Assembly (NCBI GenBank): GCA_016928195.1
Contig: JAFGLF010000076.1
Location: 17,191 to 81,190 of the forward strand
DNA from: Elusimicrobiota bacterium
Lineage (GTDB): Bacteria; Elusimicrobiota; UBA8919
Length of the DNA stretch: 64,000 bases
Direction: 5' to 3'
The notes under the pieces were generated by a model. The model had not been told where the DNA came from, did no database searches, and was given only the letters and a program-made list of their open reading frames with translations. Made by a program: the position numbers and the translations under genes. Positions 28,759 through 37,168 of this stretch are shown here, piece by piece (the first letter of the stretch is position 1; every line of letters begins with the position of its first letter).

Positions 28759-29580
28759 TTGAAATACACGGCAAAAGAATTAAAAAAAAATGTCAATATT
28801 TCCAAGATTTCACCTATAAAGGAGTTTTTTTTTCTTTTAGGCGGTATTCTTGGAATAATTCTTGTTATATATGTTGTACTTGGTTTTGCAGTAGGTGTTG
28901 TTGTATCTAAGATAGATTTTGATACTGAAAAACGGTTAGAAAGGATTTTTTCAAAAACATATAAAATCAATAAGAGAACGGATAAGGAAATACGGCTTCA
29001 AAAGTTTCTGGATGGGCTTTTGAAAGAATTTCCCAAAGGAAAGAATCATTATAATGTTCGCATAGTTAACAATTCCAAAGTGAATGCCCTGGCTTTACCT
29101 GGCGGGAACATTGTAGTATTTTCCAGCCTCATAAATGATGCCGAATCGGAAAACGAACTGGTTTTCGTGTTGGCTCATGAGTTAGGACATTTTGTTCATA
29201 AAGACCATTTACGTATTTTAGGCAGAGGGCTGGTTTTATTGACAATTTCGACGGCCTTGTTCGGTTCAGAAAGTTTTATTACGAAATTTATGGTAAATTT
29301 CTTGTCAAATGTAGAAATGAAATTTTCTCAACATCAGGAGCTTCTCGCTGATCAGTGGGCGTTGGATTTATTAAATAAACGGTACGGCCATGTTGCAGGA
29401 GCAACCGATTTTTTCAAAAAGATGGCAAAAAAAGAAACAAAAAGTCACTTCTTGTATTTCTTAGCAACGCATCCTCATCCACAGGAGCGTGTAAAGGCTA
29501 TACAAGAACGAATTCAAAAAAAGAATTATTTAATAAAGGAAAAAATACCTTTAAATAGGGGTTATAAATCCATTAATTAG
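28759..29580 (+). CDS. M48-family zinc metallopeptidase
   Basis: LAHELGHFVHKDH (HExxH), N-terminal TM; TTG start. Confidence 0.9.
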   Translation: MKYTAKELKKNVNISKISPIKEFFFLLGGILGIILVIYVVLGFAVGVVVSKIDFDTEKRLERIFSKTYKINKRTDKEIRLQKFLDGLLKEFPKGKNHYNVRIVNNSKVNALALPGGNIVVFSSLINDAESENELVFVLAHELGHFVHKDHLRILGRGLVLLTISTALFGSESFITKFMVNFLSNVEMKFSQHQELLADQWALDLLNKRYGHVAGATDFFKKMAKKETKSHFLYFLATHPHPQERVKAIQERIQKKNYLIKEKIPLNRGYKSIN

Positions 29581-29598
29581 GTAAAGAAGAGGGTGATT

Positions 29599-30636
29599 AT
29601 GAAAAACTACAACGTAGCTGTGGTTGGTGCCACTGGTGCCGTAGGATTGGAAATGGTAAATATGCTTGAAAAAAGGGATTTCCCGGTAGGAAATTTATAT
29701 CTTTTTGCATCTTCAAGGACAGCGGGACGGAAGTTGAAATTCAGGGACAGAGAAATTATTGTAGAAGATATTAACAAAATATCAGATTATTCGGTACTTA
29801 AGACTAAATACGCGCTGGAGGTAGCTCTTTTTTCCGCCGGAGGATCTGTATCAAAAGCACTGGCTCCGAAATTTGCCGAGCAGGGTATTTTTGTTATAGA
29901 TAATTCTTCTGCGTTCAGAATGGAAAAAGAAGTTCCGCTGGTTGTTCCGGAGGTAAATTCCGGAGCACTTTCAAAGAATAAGAAGATTATAGCTAATCCG
30001 AACTGTTCAACCATACAAATGGTTGTTGTGTTAAAACCGCTTCATGATGCTGTAAAGGTAAAAAAAATCATTGTATCGACCTATCAGGCTGTTTCGGGTG
30101 CAGGCGGGCGGGCAGTGGAGGAATTTCAAAGTCAGACATCAGCGTGGTCAAAAGGTGAAAAGATTCCGCCTGCGGTAAAACTGCCTCATCAGATTGTTTT
30201 CAATATTATACCGCATATTGATGTTTTCGTTGAGAACGCATATACAAAAGAAGAAATGAAAATGGTCAATGAAACCAAAAAGATACTCGGAGATGATTCA
30301 ATAAGGGTTTCCGCAACCTGTGCAAGAGTACCTGTTTTCAGGGGACACTCGGAGGCTGTATGGATTGAGACAGAAGAAAAACTTACAGCACAGGAAGCAA
30401 GAAATATATTGAAACATGCTGAAGGAATAGTGGTTGTAGACGAACCGGCACAAAATAGGTATCCTATGCCCATTAATGCAGCCGGGGAACAGGTAACGTA
30501 TGTAGGTAGAATTCGTGAGGATATTTCAACTGAAAACGGCATAGTTATGTGGATTGTATCTGACAATTTACTCAAAGGTGCGGCATTAAATGCTGTTCAG
30601 ATTGCCGAAGGGCTTATAGCAAAGGGGATTTTGTAA
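29599..30636 (+). CDS. asd: Aspartate-semialdehyde dehydrogenase
   Basis: NVAVVGATGAVGLEMVNMLEKR, ANPNCSTIQMVVVLKPLHD. Confidence 0.96.
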   Translation: MKNYNVAVVGATGAVGLEMVNMLEKRDFPVGNLYLFASSRTAGRKLKFRDREIIVEDINKISDYSVLKTKYALEVALFSAGGSVSKALAPKFAEQGIFVIDNSSAFRMEKEVPLVVPEVNSGALSKNKKIIANPNCSTIQMVVVLKPLHDAVKVKKIIVSTYQAVSGAGGRAVEEFQSQTSAWSKGEKIPPAVKLPHQIVFNIIPHIDVFVENAYTKEEMKMVNETKKILGDDSIRVSATCARVPVFRGHSEAVWIETEEKLTAQEARNILKHAEGIVVVDEPAQNRYPMPINAAGEQVTYVGRIREDISTENGIVMWIVSDNLLKGAALNAVQIAEGLIAKGIL

Positions 30637-30650
30637 GATAAGGGGCTTAT

Positions 30651-30674
30651 CCCGCCCCGATATATCGGGGCGGG
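30651..30674. repeat. GC-rich palindrome downstream of asd
   Basis: CCCGCCCCGATATATCGGGGCGGG, perfect 24-bp palindrome; adjacent ACCCCG...CGGGGT hairpin ends at the rplM -35. Confidence 0.85.
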
Positions 30675-30711
30675 GGTGACCCCGTATATATCCCGTAGGG
30701 ATTCTTCGGGG

Positions 30712-30739
30712 TTGACAAAAGGGTATTTTTTAATATAAT
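30712..30739 (+). promoter_or_regulatory. Sigma70-type promoter for rplM-rpsI
   Basis: TTGACA - 16 bp - TATAAT. Confidence 0.8.
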
Positions 30740-30759
30740 AGAAAAGAGGTGGTAAAATT

Positions 30760-31161
30760 ATGGTTATAAGAAATTGGTTTTTGATTGATGCAGGGGACAC
30801 TGTACTTGGCCGGTTATCAACGGCTGCAGTTAGAGTTTTACAGGGTAAGGGGAAAATAGAATATTCCCATAACAAGGATGTCGGTGATTTTTTGGTTATT
30901 ACTAATGCGGCAAAAGTAAAGCTAACCGGGAATAAACTTGAACAGAAGTTTGAATATAGGCATTCAGGGTATCCTGGAGGAGATAAGTACAAACCTTATA
31001 AGGATTTGATGGAAAGTAATCCTGAAAGAATTGTAAGACTTTCCATAGGAGGGATGCTTCCTAAGAACAGACTAAGAGCAAAAATGCTTAAAAGGCTGAA
31101 AATTTTTAGAAATGAAGCAAAACAACTGGAGGGTAAATGTCAAAAGATAAAAGTAAAATAA
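30760..31161 (+). CDS. rplM: 50S ribosomal protein L13
   Basis: WFLIDAGDTVLGRLST, MLPKNRLRAKMLKRLKIF. Confidence 0.96.
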   Translation: MVIRNWFLIDAGDTVLGRLSTAAVRVLQGKGKIEYSHNKDVGDFLVITNAAKVKLTGNKLEQKFEYRHSGYPGGDKYKPYKDLMESNPERIVRLSIGGMLPKNRLRAKMLKRLKIFRNEAKQLEGKCQKIKVK

Positions 31162-31541
31162 TTATCGCAAAAGGAAGACGAAAAACAGCAGTTGCAAACA
31201 TAAAACTTTCTGCTGGTTCCGGTAAGGTTACTGTCAACGGCAAGTCCTTGGACAGATATTTTGCAGGGCTGCAGAGGTTCCAGATGACCGCAATTGCCCC
31301 GCTTGCTTCGGTAAATTGTTCATCACAATATGATGTAGGTGTAAATGTATCCGGCGGCGGAGTAATGGCTCAGTCAGAGGCAATTCGTCACGGTCTTGCC
31401 CGTGCGCTTGCAAGCGTAGATTCGGGTTTTAAAAATACTATGAAGAAAGAAGGCTTTTTAACTCGTGATGACAGGATGGTTGAAAGGAAAAAACCTGGTC
31501 GCGCTAAAGCAAGAAAGAGTTTTCAGTGGACAAAACGTTAA
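31137..31541 (+). CDS. rpsI: 30S ribosomal protein S9
   Basis: AKGRRKTAVANIKL, C-terminal KKPGRAKARKSFQWTKR. Confidence 0.97.
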   Translation: MSKDKSKIIIAKGRRKTAVANIKLSAGSGKVTVNGKSLDRYFAGLQRFQMTAIAPLASVNCSSQYDVGVNVSGGGVMAQSEAIRHGLARALASVDSGFKNTMKKEGFLTRDDRMVERKKPGRAKARKSFQWTKR

Positions 31542-31569
31542 AACGCAAATGTGGTGAGCGAAGCAAACT
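31539..31569. repeat. Partial dyad element, right-tail type
   Basis: TAAAACGCAAATGTGGTGAGCGAAGCAAACT-ATG. Confidence 0.65.
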
Positions 31570-33318
31570 ATGAGACGAAAGACAATAGCATATCTTTTAG
31601 GTGCAGTAGCGGTTTTTATAATCCTCATTCTTAATTTTCTCGGAACACTTGATTTGCTGGAATGGAAGTCATATGATTTCCGCCTGCAGCTTCGCGGGCA
31701 GAAAGAACCAACCGGAGAAATAGTAATTGCCGCAATTGATGAACCCAGTTTGGCGCGGTACGGCAGATGGCCTTGGGATAGAAGTATACACGCAAGAATG
31801 GTTGATAGACTTACCGATTTTGATGTAAAGACGATTGGTTTCGATGTCTTTTTCTCTGAAAAAAGTAATCCACGGAGCGATAGGTTATTGGAAGAAGCGA
31901 TAGCAAGATCCCGCCGTTCGGTTAGCGAAGTTTATTTTGAAGTAGAAAATATGGTTGCCACAAAAGCCCACCCTCCTTCGGATGCGATTATAAAGGGGTC
32001 AGCTGGTCTTGGTTATCCGTATGTTGCTCCGGAAATGGACGGTATTATAAGAAAAATAATGCCGGTAATGAGGTACAAGGATGAATTATACCCGCACATT
32101 TCTATTGCCGTTGCGGCGGCGTATTTAGGAAAACCATGGAAAGAAGTAGTAAAAGAAATTCCGCTGGATAACTACGGCGAAATGCTTGTTAATCATTGCG
32201 GTGGATTTGAAACATACAAATACATTTCGTATTGTGATATACTTGACGCGAAAATTGACAAAGAGGAACTAAAAAATAAAATAGTACTTTTGGGTTTTGC
32301 AGCTTCTGGGCTTTATGATAGGCATGCTACTCCTTTTTCTCCGACACTCCCAGGAATCGAAACAGTTGCAAACAACATTAATGCCTGTCTAAATGCTGAT
32401 TATATTTCATATCCAAGCGCCTGGACAGGATTTCTGTCAATAGTTATTATCGGCTGTATTCTTACAGTTCTTTTGCCGAAACTTTCACCTTGGAAGTCAA
32501 CAGCTTTGACATTAGTTGTTTTTGCTTTGTGGTCAGGTATTTGTGTGTATTATTTTATAGGAAAGCAAATATGGATTCAGTATATACCATCCACTTTTTT
32601 AATTTTTCTCTCTTATATTTCAATTACTTCCTGGAGATTTATAACGGAAGAAAAAGAAAAAAGATGGCTGAAAAAAGCATTTGGACAGTATCTTTCACCT
32701 GTGGTAATCACCGAGATTATGAAAAACCCGGATTCTCTTGCGCTTGGAGGTAAAAGACAGGAGTTGTCGGTTCTTTTTTCCGATATTCGCGGTTTTACGA
32801 CAATTTCAGAAGCATCCACACCGGAAGAAATTGTTGCTCTTTTAAACGAATATCTTACAAAGATGACGGAAATAGTTTTTAAGTATGAAGGAACGCTTGA
32901 TAAATTTATTGGAGATGCCGTAATGGCTTTCTGGAATGCGCCTATTGCCCAGGAAGACCATGCCCAACGGGCGGTTTTTTGTGCTATCGAAATGATAGAG
33001 GAATTGGCAATACTTCAGGATAAATGGCGTGCTGAAAACAAACCCATTATTGATATAGGAATAGGTGTGAATACCGGTGAGATGGTCGTAGGAAATATGG
33101 GATCAGTTGATAAAATGGATTATACTGTTATAGGGGATAATGTAAACCTCGGAGCGCGGCTCGAGAGTTTAAATAAGGAGTATAAAACACACATAATTAT
33201 ATCGGAGTCAACATATAAGCTTGTCAAGGATAAAGTAAAGGTTAAAGATTTAGGGACGACAAAGGTTAAAGGGAAGGCAAAGCCAGTTGAAATTTACGAA
33301 GTAAAAGGAAGGAAGTAG
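31570..33318 (+). CDS. CHASE2-domain adenylate/guanylate cyclase
   Basis: N-terminal CHASE2 (IVIAAIDEPSLARYGRWPWDRS), 3 TMs, cyclase domain LSVLFSDIRGFTTISE ... YTVIGDNVNLGARLESLNK. Confidence 0.93.
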   Translation: MRRKTIAYLLGAVAVFIILILNFLGTLDLLEWKSYDFRLQLRGQKEPTGEIVIAAIDEPSLARYGRWPWDRSIHARMVDRLTDFDVKTIGFDVFFSEKSNPRSDRLLEEAIARSRRSVSEVYFEVENMVATKAHPPSDAIIKGSAGLGYPYVAPEMDGIIRKIMPVMRYKDELYPHISIAVAAAYLGKPWKEVVKEIPLDNYGEMLVNHCGGFETYKYISYCDILDAKIDKEELKNKIVLLGFAASGLYDRHATPFSPTLPGIETVANNINACLNADYISYPSAWTGFLSIVIIGCILTVLLPKLSPWKSTALTLVVFALWSGICVYYFIGKQIWIQYIPSTFLIFLSYISITSWRFITEEKEKRWLKKAFGQYLSPVVITEIMKNPDSLALGGKRQELSVLFSDIRGFTTISEASTPEEIVALLNEYLTKMTEIVFKYEGTLDKFIGDAVMAFWNAPIAQEDHAQRAVFCAIEMIEELAILQDKWRAENKPIIDIGIGVNTGEMVVGNMGSVDKMDYTVIGDNVNLGARLESLNKEYKTHIIISESTYKLVKDKVKVKDLGTTKVKGKAKPVEIYEVKGRK

Positions 33319-34001
33319 TGTATTTTTTCTGGCGGTTATTATTAGCGCATATTTTGGCTGATTTTACATTTCAGACGAATAGAATTGCCAAGTGGAAAAG
33401 AGAAGATGTCTCCGGAGTGTTTTTTCATGTTTTAATTTTTCTTTTTTTTGCGGTTGCAATAAATTATCAATATTTACCTCGAAGAGATTTTGCATTAGCT
33501 TTACTTATTCTTGCGGCATCACATGTTATTGAGGACCAGTGGCGGGTTTATAGTATTACAAAATATAAATCTCCTGATAATTTAATATTTTTCCTCTGGG
33601 ATCAATTTGTTCATATACTTTTAATATTTGTTCTGGCTCCAAAAGATCCTATTGAAGCAAGCCCGGAAAAGTGGGTTTATATTGTTATTATATTTGTTCT
33701 GGCATCCCATTTTTCAACGGTTTTTATTTATTTTCTTAAAAAGGCGTTTTATTCCGACGCAACCATTGTTACAGAAGAAAAATATCATGGAATCGTTGAA
33801 CGTCTGCTTATAGTCGGATGTTTTATAATTCCCGGGAAATTGTATTGGATTATAATGCCGGTTGCTGCTATTCTTATTATTGGCCAGAGACTGTCAATTA
33901 AGAATATGCAGCCGAATTTAGACTTTTCAACGTTTAATATAGCAACATCAAGCATTATAGGTATAGTGCTGAGTATATTAGCAAGGGTAGTTTGGTATTG
34001 A
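33318..34001 (+). CDS. DUF3307-like membrane protein
   Basis: FWRLLLAHILADFTFQTNRIAKWK; GTG start. Confidence 0.75.
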   Translation: MYFFWRLLLAHILADFTFQTNRIAKWKREDVSGVFFHVLIFLFFAVAINYQYLPRRDFALALLILAASHVIEDQWRVYSITKYKSPDNLIFFLWDQFVHILLIFVLAPKDPIEASPEKWVYIVIIFVLASHFSTVFIYFLKKAFYSDATIVTEEKYHGIVERLLIVGCFIIPGKLYWIIMPVAAILIIGQRLSIKNMQPNLDFSTFNIATSSIIGIVLSILARVVWY

Positions 34002-34169
34002 TGTTGTGTCTGGAGGAGTTTACCTCCACACCAATAGACCTCTTCAGTAATCTGGTTGGTGTGTAGGTAGATTGACTATTGATGTGGGGGTTTATCCGGC
34101 AAAACAGGTTCCGCGAATAGCGGAGGTTACCCCGAATAATTTTTTTTACGGGGATTATCCCGTTATTAT

Positions 34170-34243
34170 GCGCCGTTAGCTCAATCGGATAGAGCGTTCG
34201 GCTACGAACCGGAAGGCTGCAGGTTCAACTCCTGCACGGCGCG
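34170..34243 (+). tRNA. tRNA-Arg (anticodon ACG)
   Basis: GCGCCGT...ACGGCGC acceptor; anticodon loop CTACGAA; GGTTCAACTCC T-arm; CCA not encoded. Confidence 0.95.
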
Positions 34244-34281
34244 TTCCTTAGAAAGGAACGGGAATATACGGCGCGTTTAAA

Positions 34282-34731
34282 ATGGATTTAGATATTTTTT
34301 TTATGAGGGAGGCAATAAGAGAAGCAAAAAAAGCGGAAAAAGAAGATGAAGTCCCTATCGGATGTGTAATAATAAAAGACAATAAAATTCTTGCCCGCGC
34401 CCACAATCAAACACTTAAGAGAAATGATCCAACCGCTCATGCAGAAATTTTAGCGATTAGAAAAGTTGGAAATAAGTTAAGGAACTATCGGTTGGCAAGC
34501 TGTAGTATGTATGTTACAATCGAGCCTTGTCCAATGTGTGCCGGCGCGCTTATCTGGGCACGCATTAAAAAGGTTATTTATGGAGCATCGGATAAAAAAG
34601 CAGGTTCATGCGGAAGCGTTATAAACATTGTACATAATAGAAAGTTTAACCATATTGTTGAAGTAAAAAACGGTATACTTGGGGCTGAGTGTGCAGGACT
34701 GTTGCAGAGATTTTTTAGAAAGAAAAGATAA
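34282..34731 (+). CDS. tadA: tRNA-specific adenosine deaminase TadA
   Basis: FMREAIREAKKAEKEDEVPIGCVI, HAEILAI, EPCPMCAGALIWARI. Confidence 0.95.
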   Translation: MDLDIFFMREAIREAKKAEKEDEVPIGCVIIKDNKILARAHNQTLKRNDPTAHAEILAIRKVGNKLRNYRLASCSMYVTIEPCPMCAGALIWARIKKVIYGASDKKAGSCGSVINIVHNRKFNHIVEVKNGILGAECAGLLQRFFRKKR

Positions 34732-34738
34732 AGTAAAG

Positions 34739-35314
34739 ATGCCAGAAACAAAAAAACAAGGTAACAAGGTAATAAAGGAACAGGCAGGTTTTTGTTTTCT
34801 TATTTTTTTGTTTTCTTGTTTTCTTGTTCCCTGCCTCTATTGCGCTGATTTGGGTATAGATGTTGGAAATGAATCAATTAATTTTTCGCTGAGACAGGTT
34901 TCATCGACCGAAACTTTTAAGCTTTCAGATTATAAAACTAAAAATCCGGTTCTCTTAAGCTTTTTTGCGACATGGTGCCCTTCCTGTGTACGGGAAATAC
35001 CAGAATTGAGCAAGATTTACAAAGAATATAATAAAAAAGGGCTTGAGATTGTTTCTGTAAATGTCCAGGAAAATGAGGAAAAAGTTACAACCTTTATGAG
35101 AAGGAAGAATATTAGCCATAAAGTTTTGCTTGATATAAATGCCGGGGTAACAAAAGAGTTTAAGGTTTACGGAATCCCAACAAACATTTTAATTAACACA
35201 GAGGGTATTATAGTTTTTCGTGGTTATGATTTACCGGCAGAAAAAGAAATAGAAAAGGTTTTAATAAAACCAAAAAAGAAGTCTAAAAAAAGAAGAAAGT
35301 GGGAAGAAAATTGA
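34739..35314 (+). CDS. Exported TlpA/ResA-like thioredoxin
   Basis: FFATWCPSCVREIPEL; hydrophobic N-terminus encoded by a repeat. Confidence 0.9.
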   Translation: MPETKKQGNKVIKEQAGFCFLIFLFSCFLVPCLYCADLGIDVGNESINFSLRQVSSTETFKLSDYKTKNPVLLSFFATWCPSCVREIPELSKIYKEYNKKGLEIVSVNVQENEEKVTTFMRRKNISHKVLLDINAGVTKEFKVYGIPTNILINTEGIIVFRGYDLPAEKEIEKVLIKPKKKSKKRRKWEEN

Positions 35315-35862
35315 AAATTTTTGGAATTTCTGCAGGTCCTAGTCCAGCCAGCCGCAGTGAATTATTGTTAAAAGCGGCGTTGGATGAGTTTTCAAAAGCA
35401 GGCTGTGAAATAGAGAAAGTAGCCGTACGAGATATAAATATTTCTTTTTGTGATGGATTGAGAGGTTGTGAAAAGAGCGGAATATGTAAATGGAAAGACG
35501 ATATGCAGATTCTTGAAGGCAATATTTTGTCGTCTGATATTATAGTAATTTCATCTCCAATTTATTTCACATCGCTCCCGGCAAAACTAAAAGCAGTAGT
35601 TGACAGATGTCAGGTTTATTGGGTTCAGAAAAACCTGTTAAAAAAGTCCGGGCCGGAACCTAAAAGGGGAATTTTTATTTCTGTAGCAGGCCGCGAACCG
35701 GATTTTAAACATGCGGAAATAATAATAAAAGCATTTTTCAACGTTTTTAATATAAATTTTTCGGATAAATTTTATCTCTCCAATACCGATTATATAAGTA
35801 ATAAGCAATTTGAAGAAGCGGTAGGGAGTGTTAAAAAATTAATCAAGGAGGTTGTAAAATGA
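35299..35862 (+). CDS. NADPH-dependent FMN reductase / flavodoxin-fold protein
   Basis: ISAGPSPASRSELLLKAAL, SSPIYFTSLPAKLKAVVDR. Confidence 0.88.
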   Translation: MGRKLKIFGISAGPSPASRSELLLKAALDEFSKAGCEIEKVAVRDINISFCDGLRGCEKSGICKWKDDMQILEGNILSSDIIVISSPIYFTSLPAKLKAVVDRCQVYWVQKNLLKKSGPEPKRGIFISVAGREPDFKHAEIIIKAFFNVFNINFSDKFYLSNTDYISNKQFEEAVGSVKKLIKEVVK

Positions 35863-36044
35863 AAGCGGTTATTGACAAAGATTTGTGTACTGGTTGCGGA
35901 TTATGTTGTGATACTTGTCCTGATGTTTTTGAAATGCAGGATACGGTAGCGGTTGTAAAGGGTTCGGAGATTCCGGCGGCCTCGGAAGAAACTGCCAAAC
36001 AAGCGGCAGCCGATTGTCCAGTTGAAGCTATAAAGATTGAATAA
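35859..36044 (+). CDS. 4Fe-4S ferredoxin
   Basis: DLCTGCGLCCDTCPDVFEM ... DCPVEAIKIE. Confidence 0.92.
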   Translation: MKAVIDKDLCTGCGLCCDTCPDVFEMQDTVAVVKGSEIPAASEETAKQAAADCPVEAIKIE

Positions 36045-36155
36045 ACACAAACAAAACGCAAATTGTCGCAAATAAATCCGCCAGCTGGCGGACCGGATCT
36101 CCGTCCCGCTATAGCGGGATTGATTTGTGGTAATTCGCGTATTCGCGGAGCGAAC
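36045..36155. repeat. Imperfect dyad element with two nested palindromes
   Basis: AACGCAAATTGTCGCAAAT ... TCCGCCAGCTGGCGGA (36077-36092) ... TCCCGCTATAGCGGGA (36104-36119) ... AATTCGCGTATTCGCGGAGCGAAC-ATG. Confidence 0.85.
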
Positions 36156-36734
36156 ATGAAAGATATAATTGAAATCAGGTGGCATGGTAGAGGTGGTCAG
36201 GGAGCAAAAACTGCTGCGCTTCTTTTTGCTGAAGCTGCACTCGCTACAGGTAAATATGTTCAGGGATTTCCGGAATACGGTCCAGAAAGAATGGGCGCTC
36301 CGGTTCAGTCTTTTAATCGGTTATCCGATAAGCCGATTACACTGCATTGTGGAATTACAAATCCGGATTATGTGGTTATACTGGATCCGACACTTATTAA
36401 AACGGTAAACGTTATTGCGGGTCTTTCTGAAACCGGTGCGATAATAGTAAATACAGAGAAATCTGCAGAAGAAATGAAAAAAGAATTAAATTGTAAAGCA
36501 AAAGTCTTTGTTATCAATGCGTCAAAGATTGCAAAAGAATCATTTGGGAAAGCCATACCAAATACCCCTATGATGGGCGCGCTGGTCAAGGTTACGGATT
36601 TTCTCGGTATTGAAGGGGTTTTGGAGGATACAAGGAAAAAACTTCAAAAGAAATTTTCGCATAAACCGGAAATAATTGAAGGTAATATTAAATCTATAAA
36701 ACGTGCATTCGAAGAAGTAAAAGGGGAACAATAA
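36156..36734 (+). CDS. porG: 2-oxoacid:ferredoxin oxidoreductase gamma subunit
   Basis: IRWHGRGGQGAKTAALLFAEAAL, FPEYGPERMGAPVQSF. Confidence 0.92.
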   Translation: MKDIIEIRWHGRGGQGAKTAALLFAEAALATGKYVQGFPEYGPERMGAPVQSFNRLSDKPITLHCGITNPDYVVILDPTLIKTVNVIAGLSETGAIIVNTEKSAEEMKKELNCKAKVFVINASKIAKESFGKAIPNTPMMGALVKVTDFLGIEGVLEDTRKKLQKKFSHKPEIIEGNIKSIKRAFEEVKGEQ

Positions 36735-37051
36735 TGTCGAGTAAAGAAAAGTCTATTTCTGTCGGAGATAAAAAACTTGGATGGAAAGAATTGCCGGAAG
36801 GCGATATTTTGGAAGCAGGAACAGCGGAAAAATTTAAGACTGGCGATTGGAGAAATCTTCGCCCAGTATATCATCCCGAGAAATGTATACATTGTTTTAT
36901 ATGCTGGATTAATTGTCCGGATTCATCAATTATTACTAAGGATGGTAAGGTTGTAGGCATAGATTATGAGCACTGCAAGGGTTGTGGTATTTGTGCAAAA
37001 GAATGCCCGCCGAAAGCAAGTGCTATAACAATGGAAGAAGAAAAGAAGTGA
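36734..37051 (+). CDS. porD: 2-oxoacid:ferredoxin oxidoreductase delta subunit (2x4Fe-4S)
   Basis: CIHCFICWINCPDSSI, CKGCGICAKECPPKAS. Confidence 0.92.
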   Translation: MSSKEKSISVGDKKLGWKELPEGDILEAGTAEKFKTGDWRNLRPVYHPEKCIHCFICWINCPDSSIITKDGKVVGIDYEHCKGCGICAKECPPKASAITMEEEKK

Positions 37052-37168
37052 GCGCAAATGAACGCAAATAGAAAGACAACGCGAATACACGCGAATTAGA
37101 AAAAGGTATTTGCGACAATTTGCGTTAGATTAGCGATAATTCGCGTTAGTGAACGGAGTGAACAACAT
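37052..37168. repeat. Imperfect dyad intergenic element
   Basis: GCGCAAATGAACGCAAATAGAAAGACAACGCGAATACACGCGAATT ... TTTGCGACAATTTGCGTTAGATTAGCGATAATTCGCGTTAGTGAACGGAGTGAACAACAT-ATG. Confidence 0.9.

Noticed and set aside
28759-28761. M48 peptidase as a truncated gene for lack of ATG
   Set aside because: TTG start closely follows the previous gene and the N-terminal TM and HExxH domain are complete.
36063-36155. N-terminal extension of porG (MSQINPPAGGPDLRPAIAGLICGNSRIRGAN)
   Set aside because: Runs through the dyad element and two palindromes; real start is ATG 36156 before the conserved IRWHGRGGQG.
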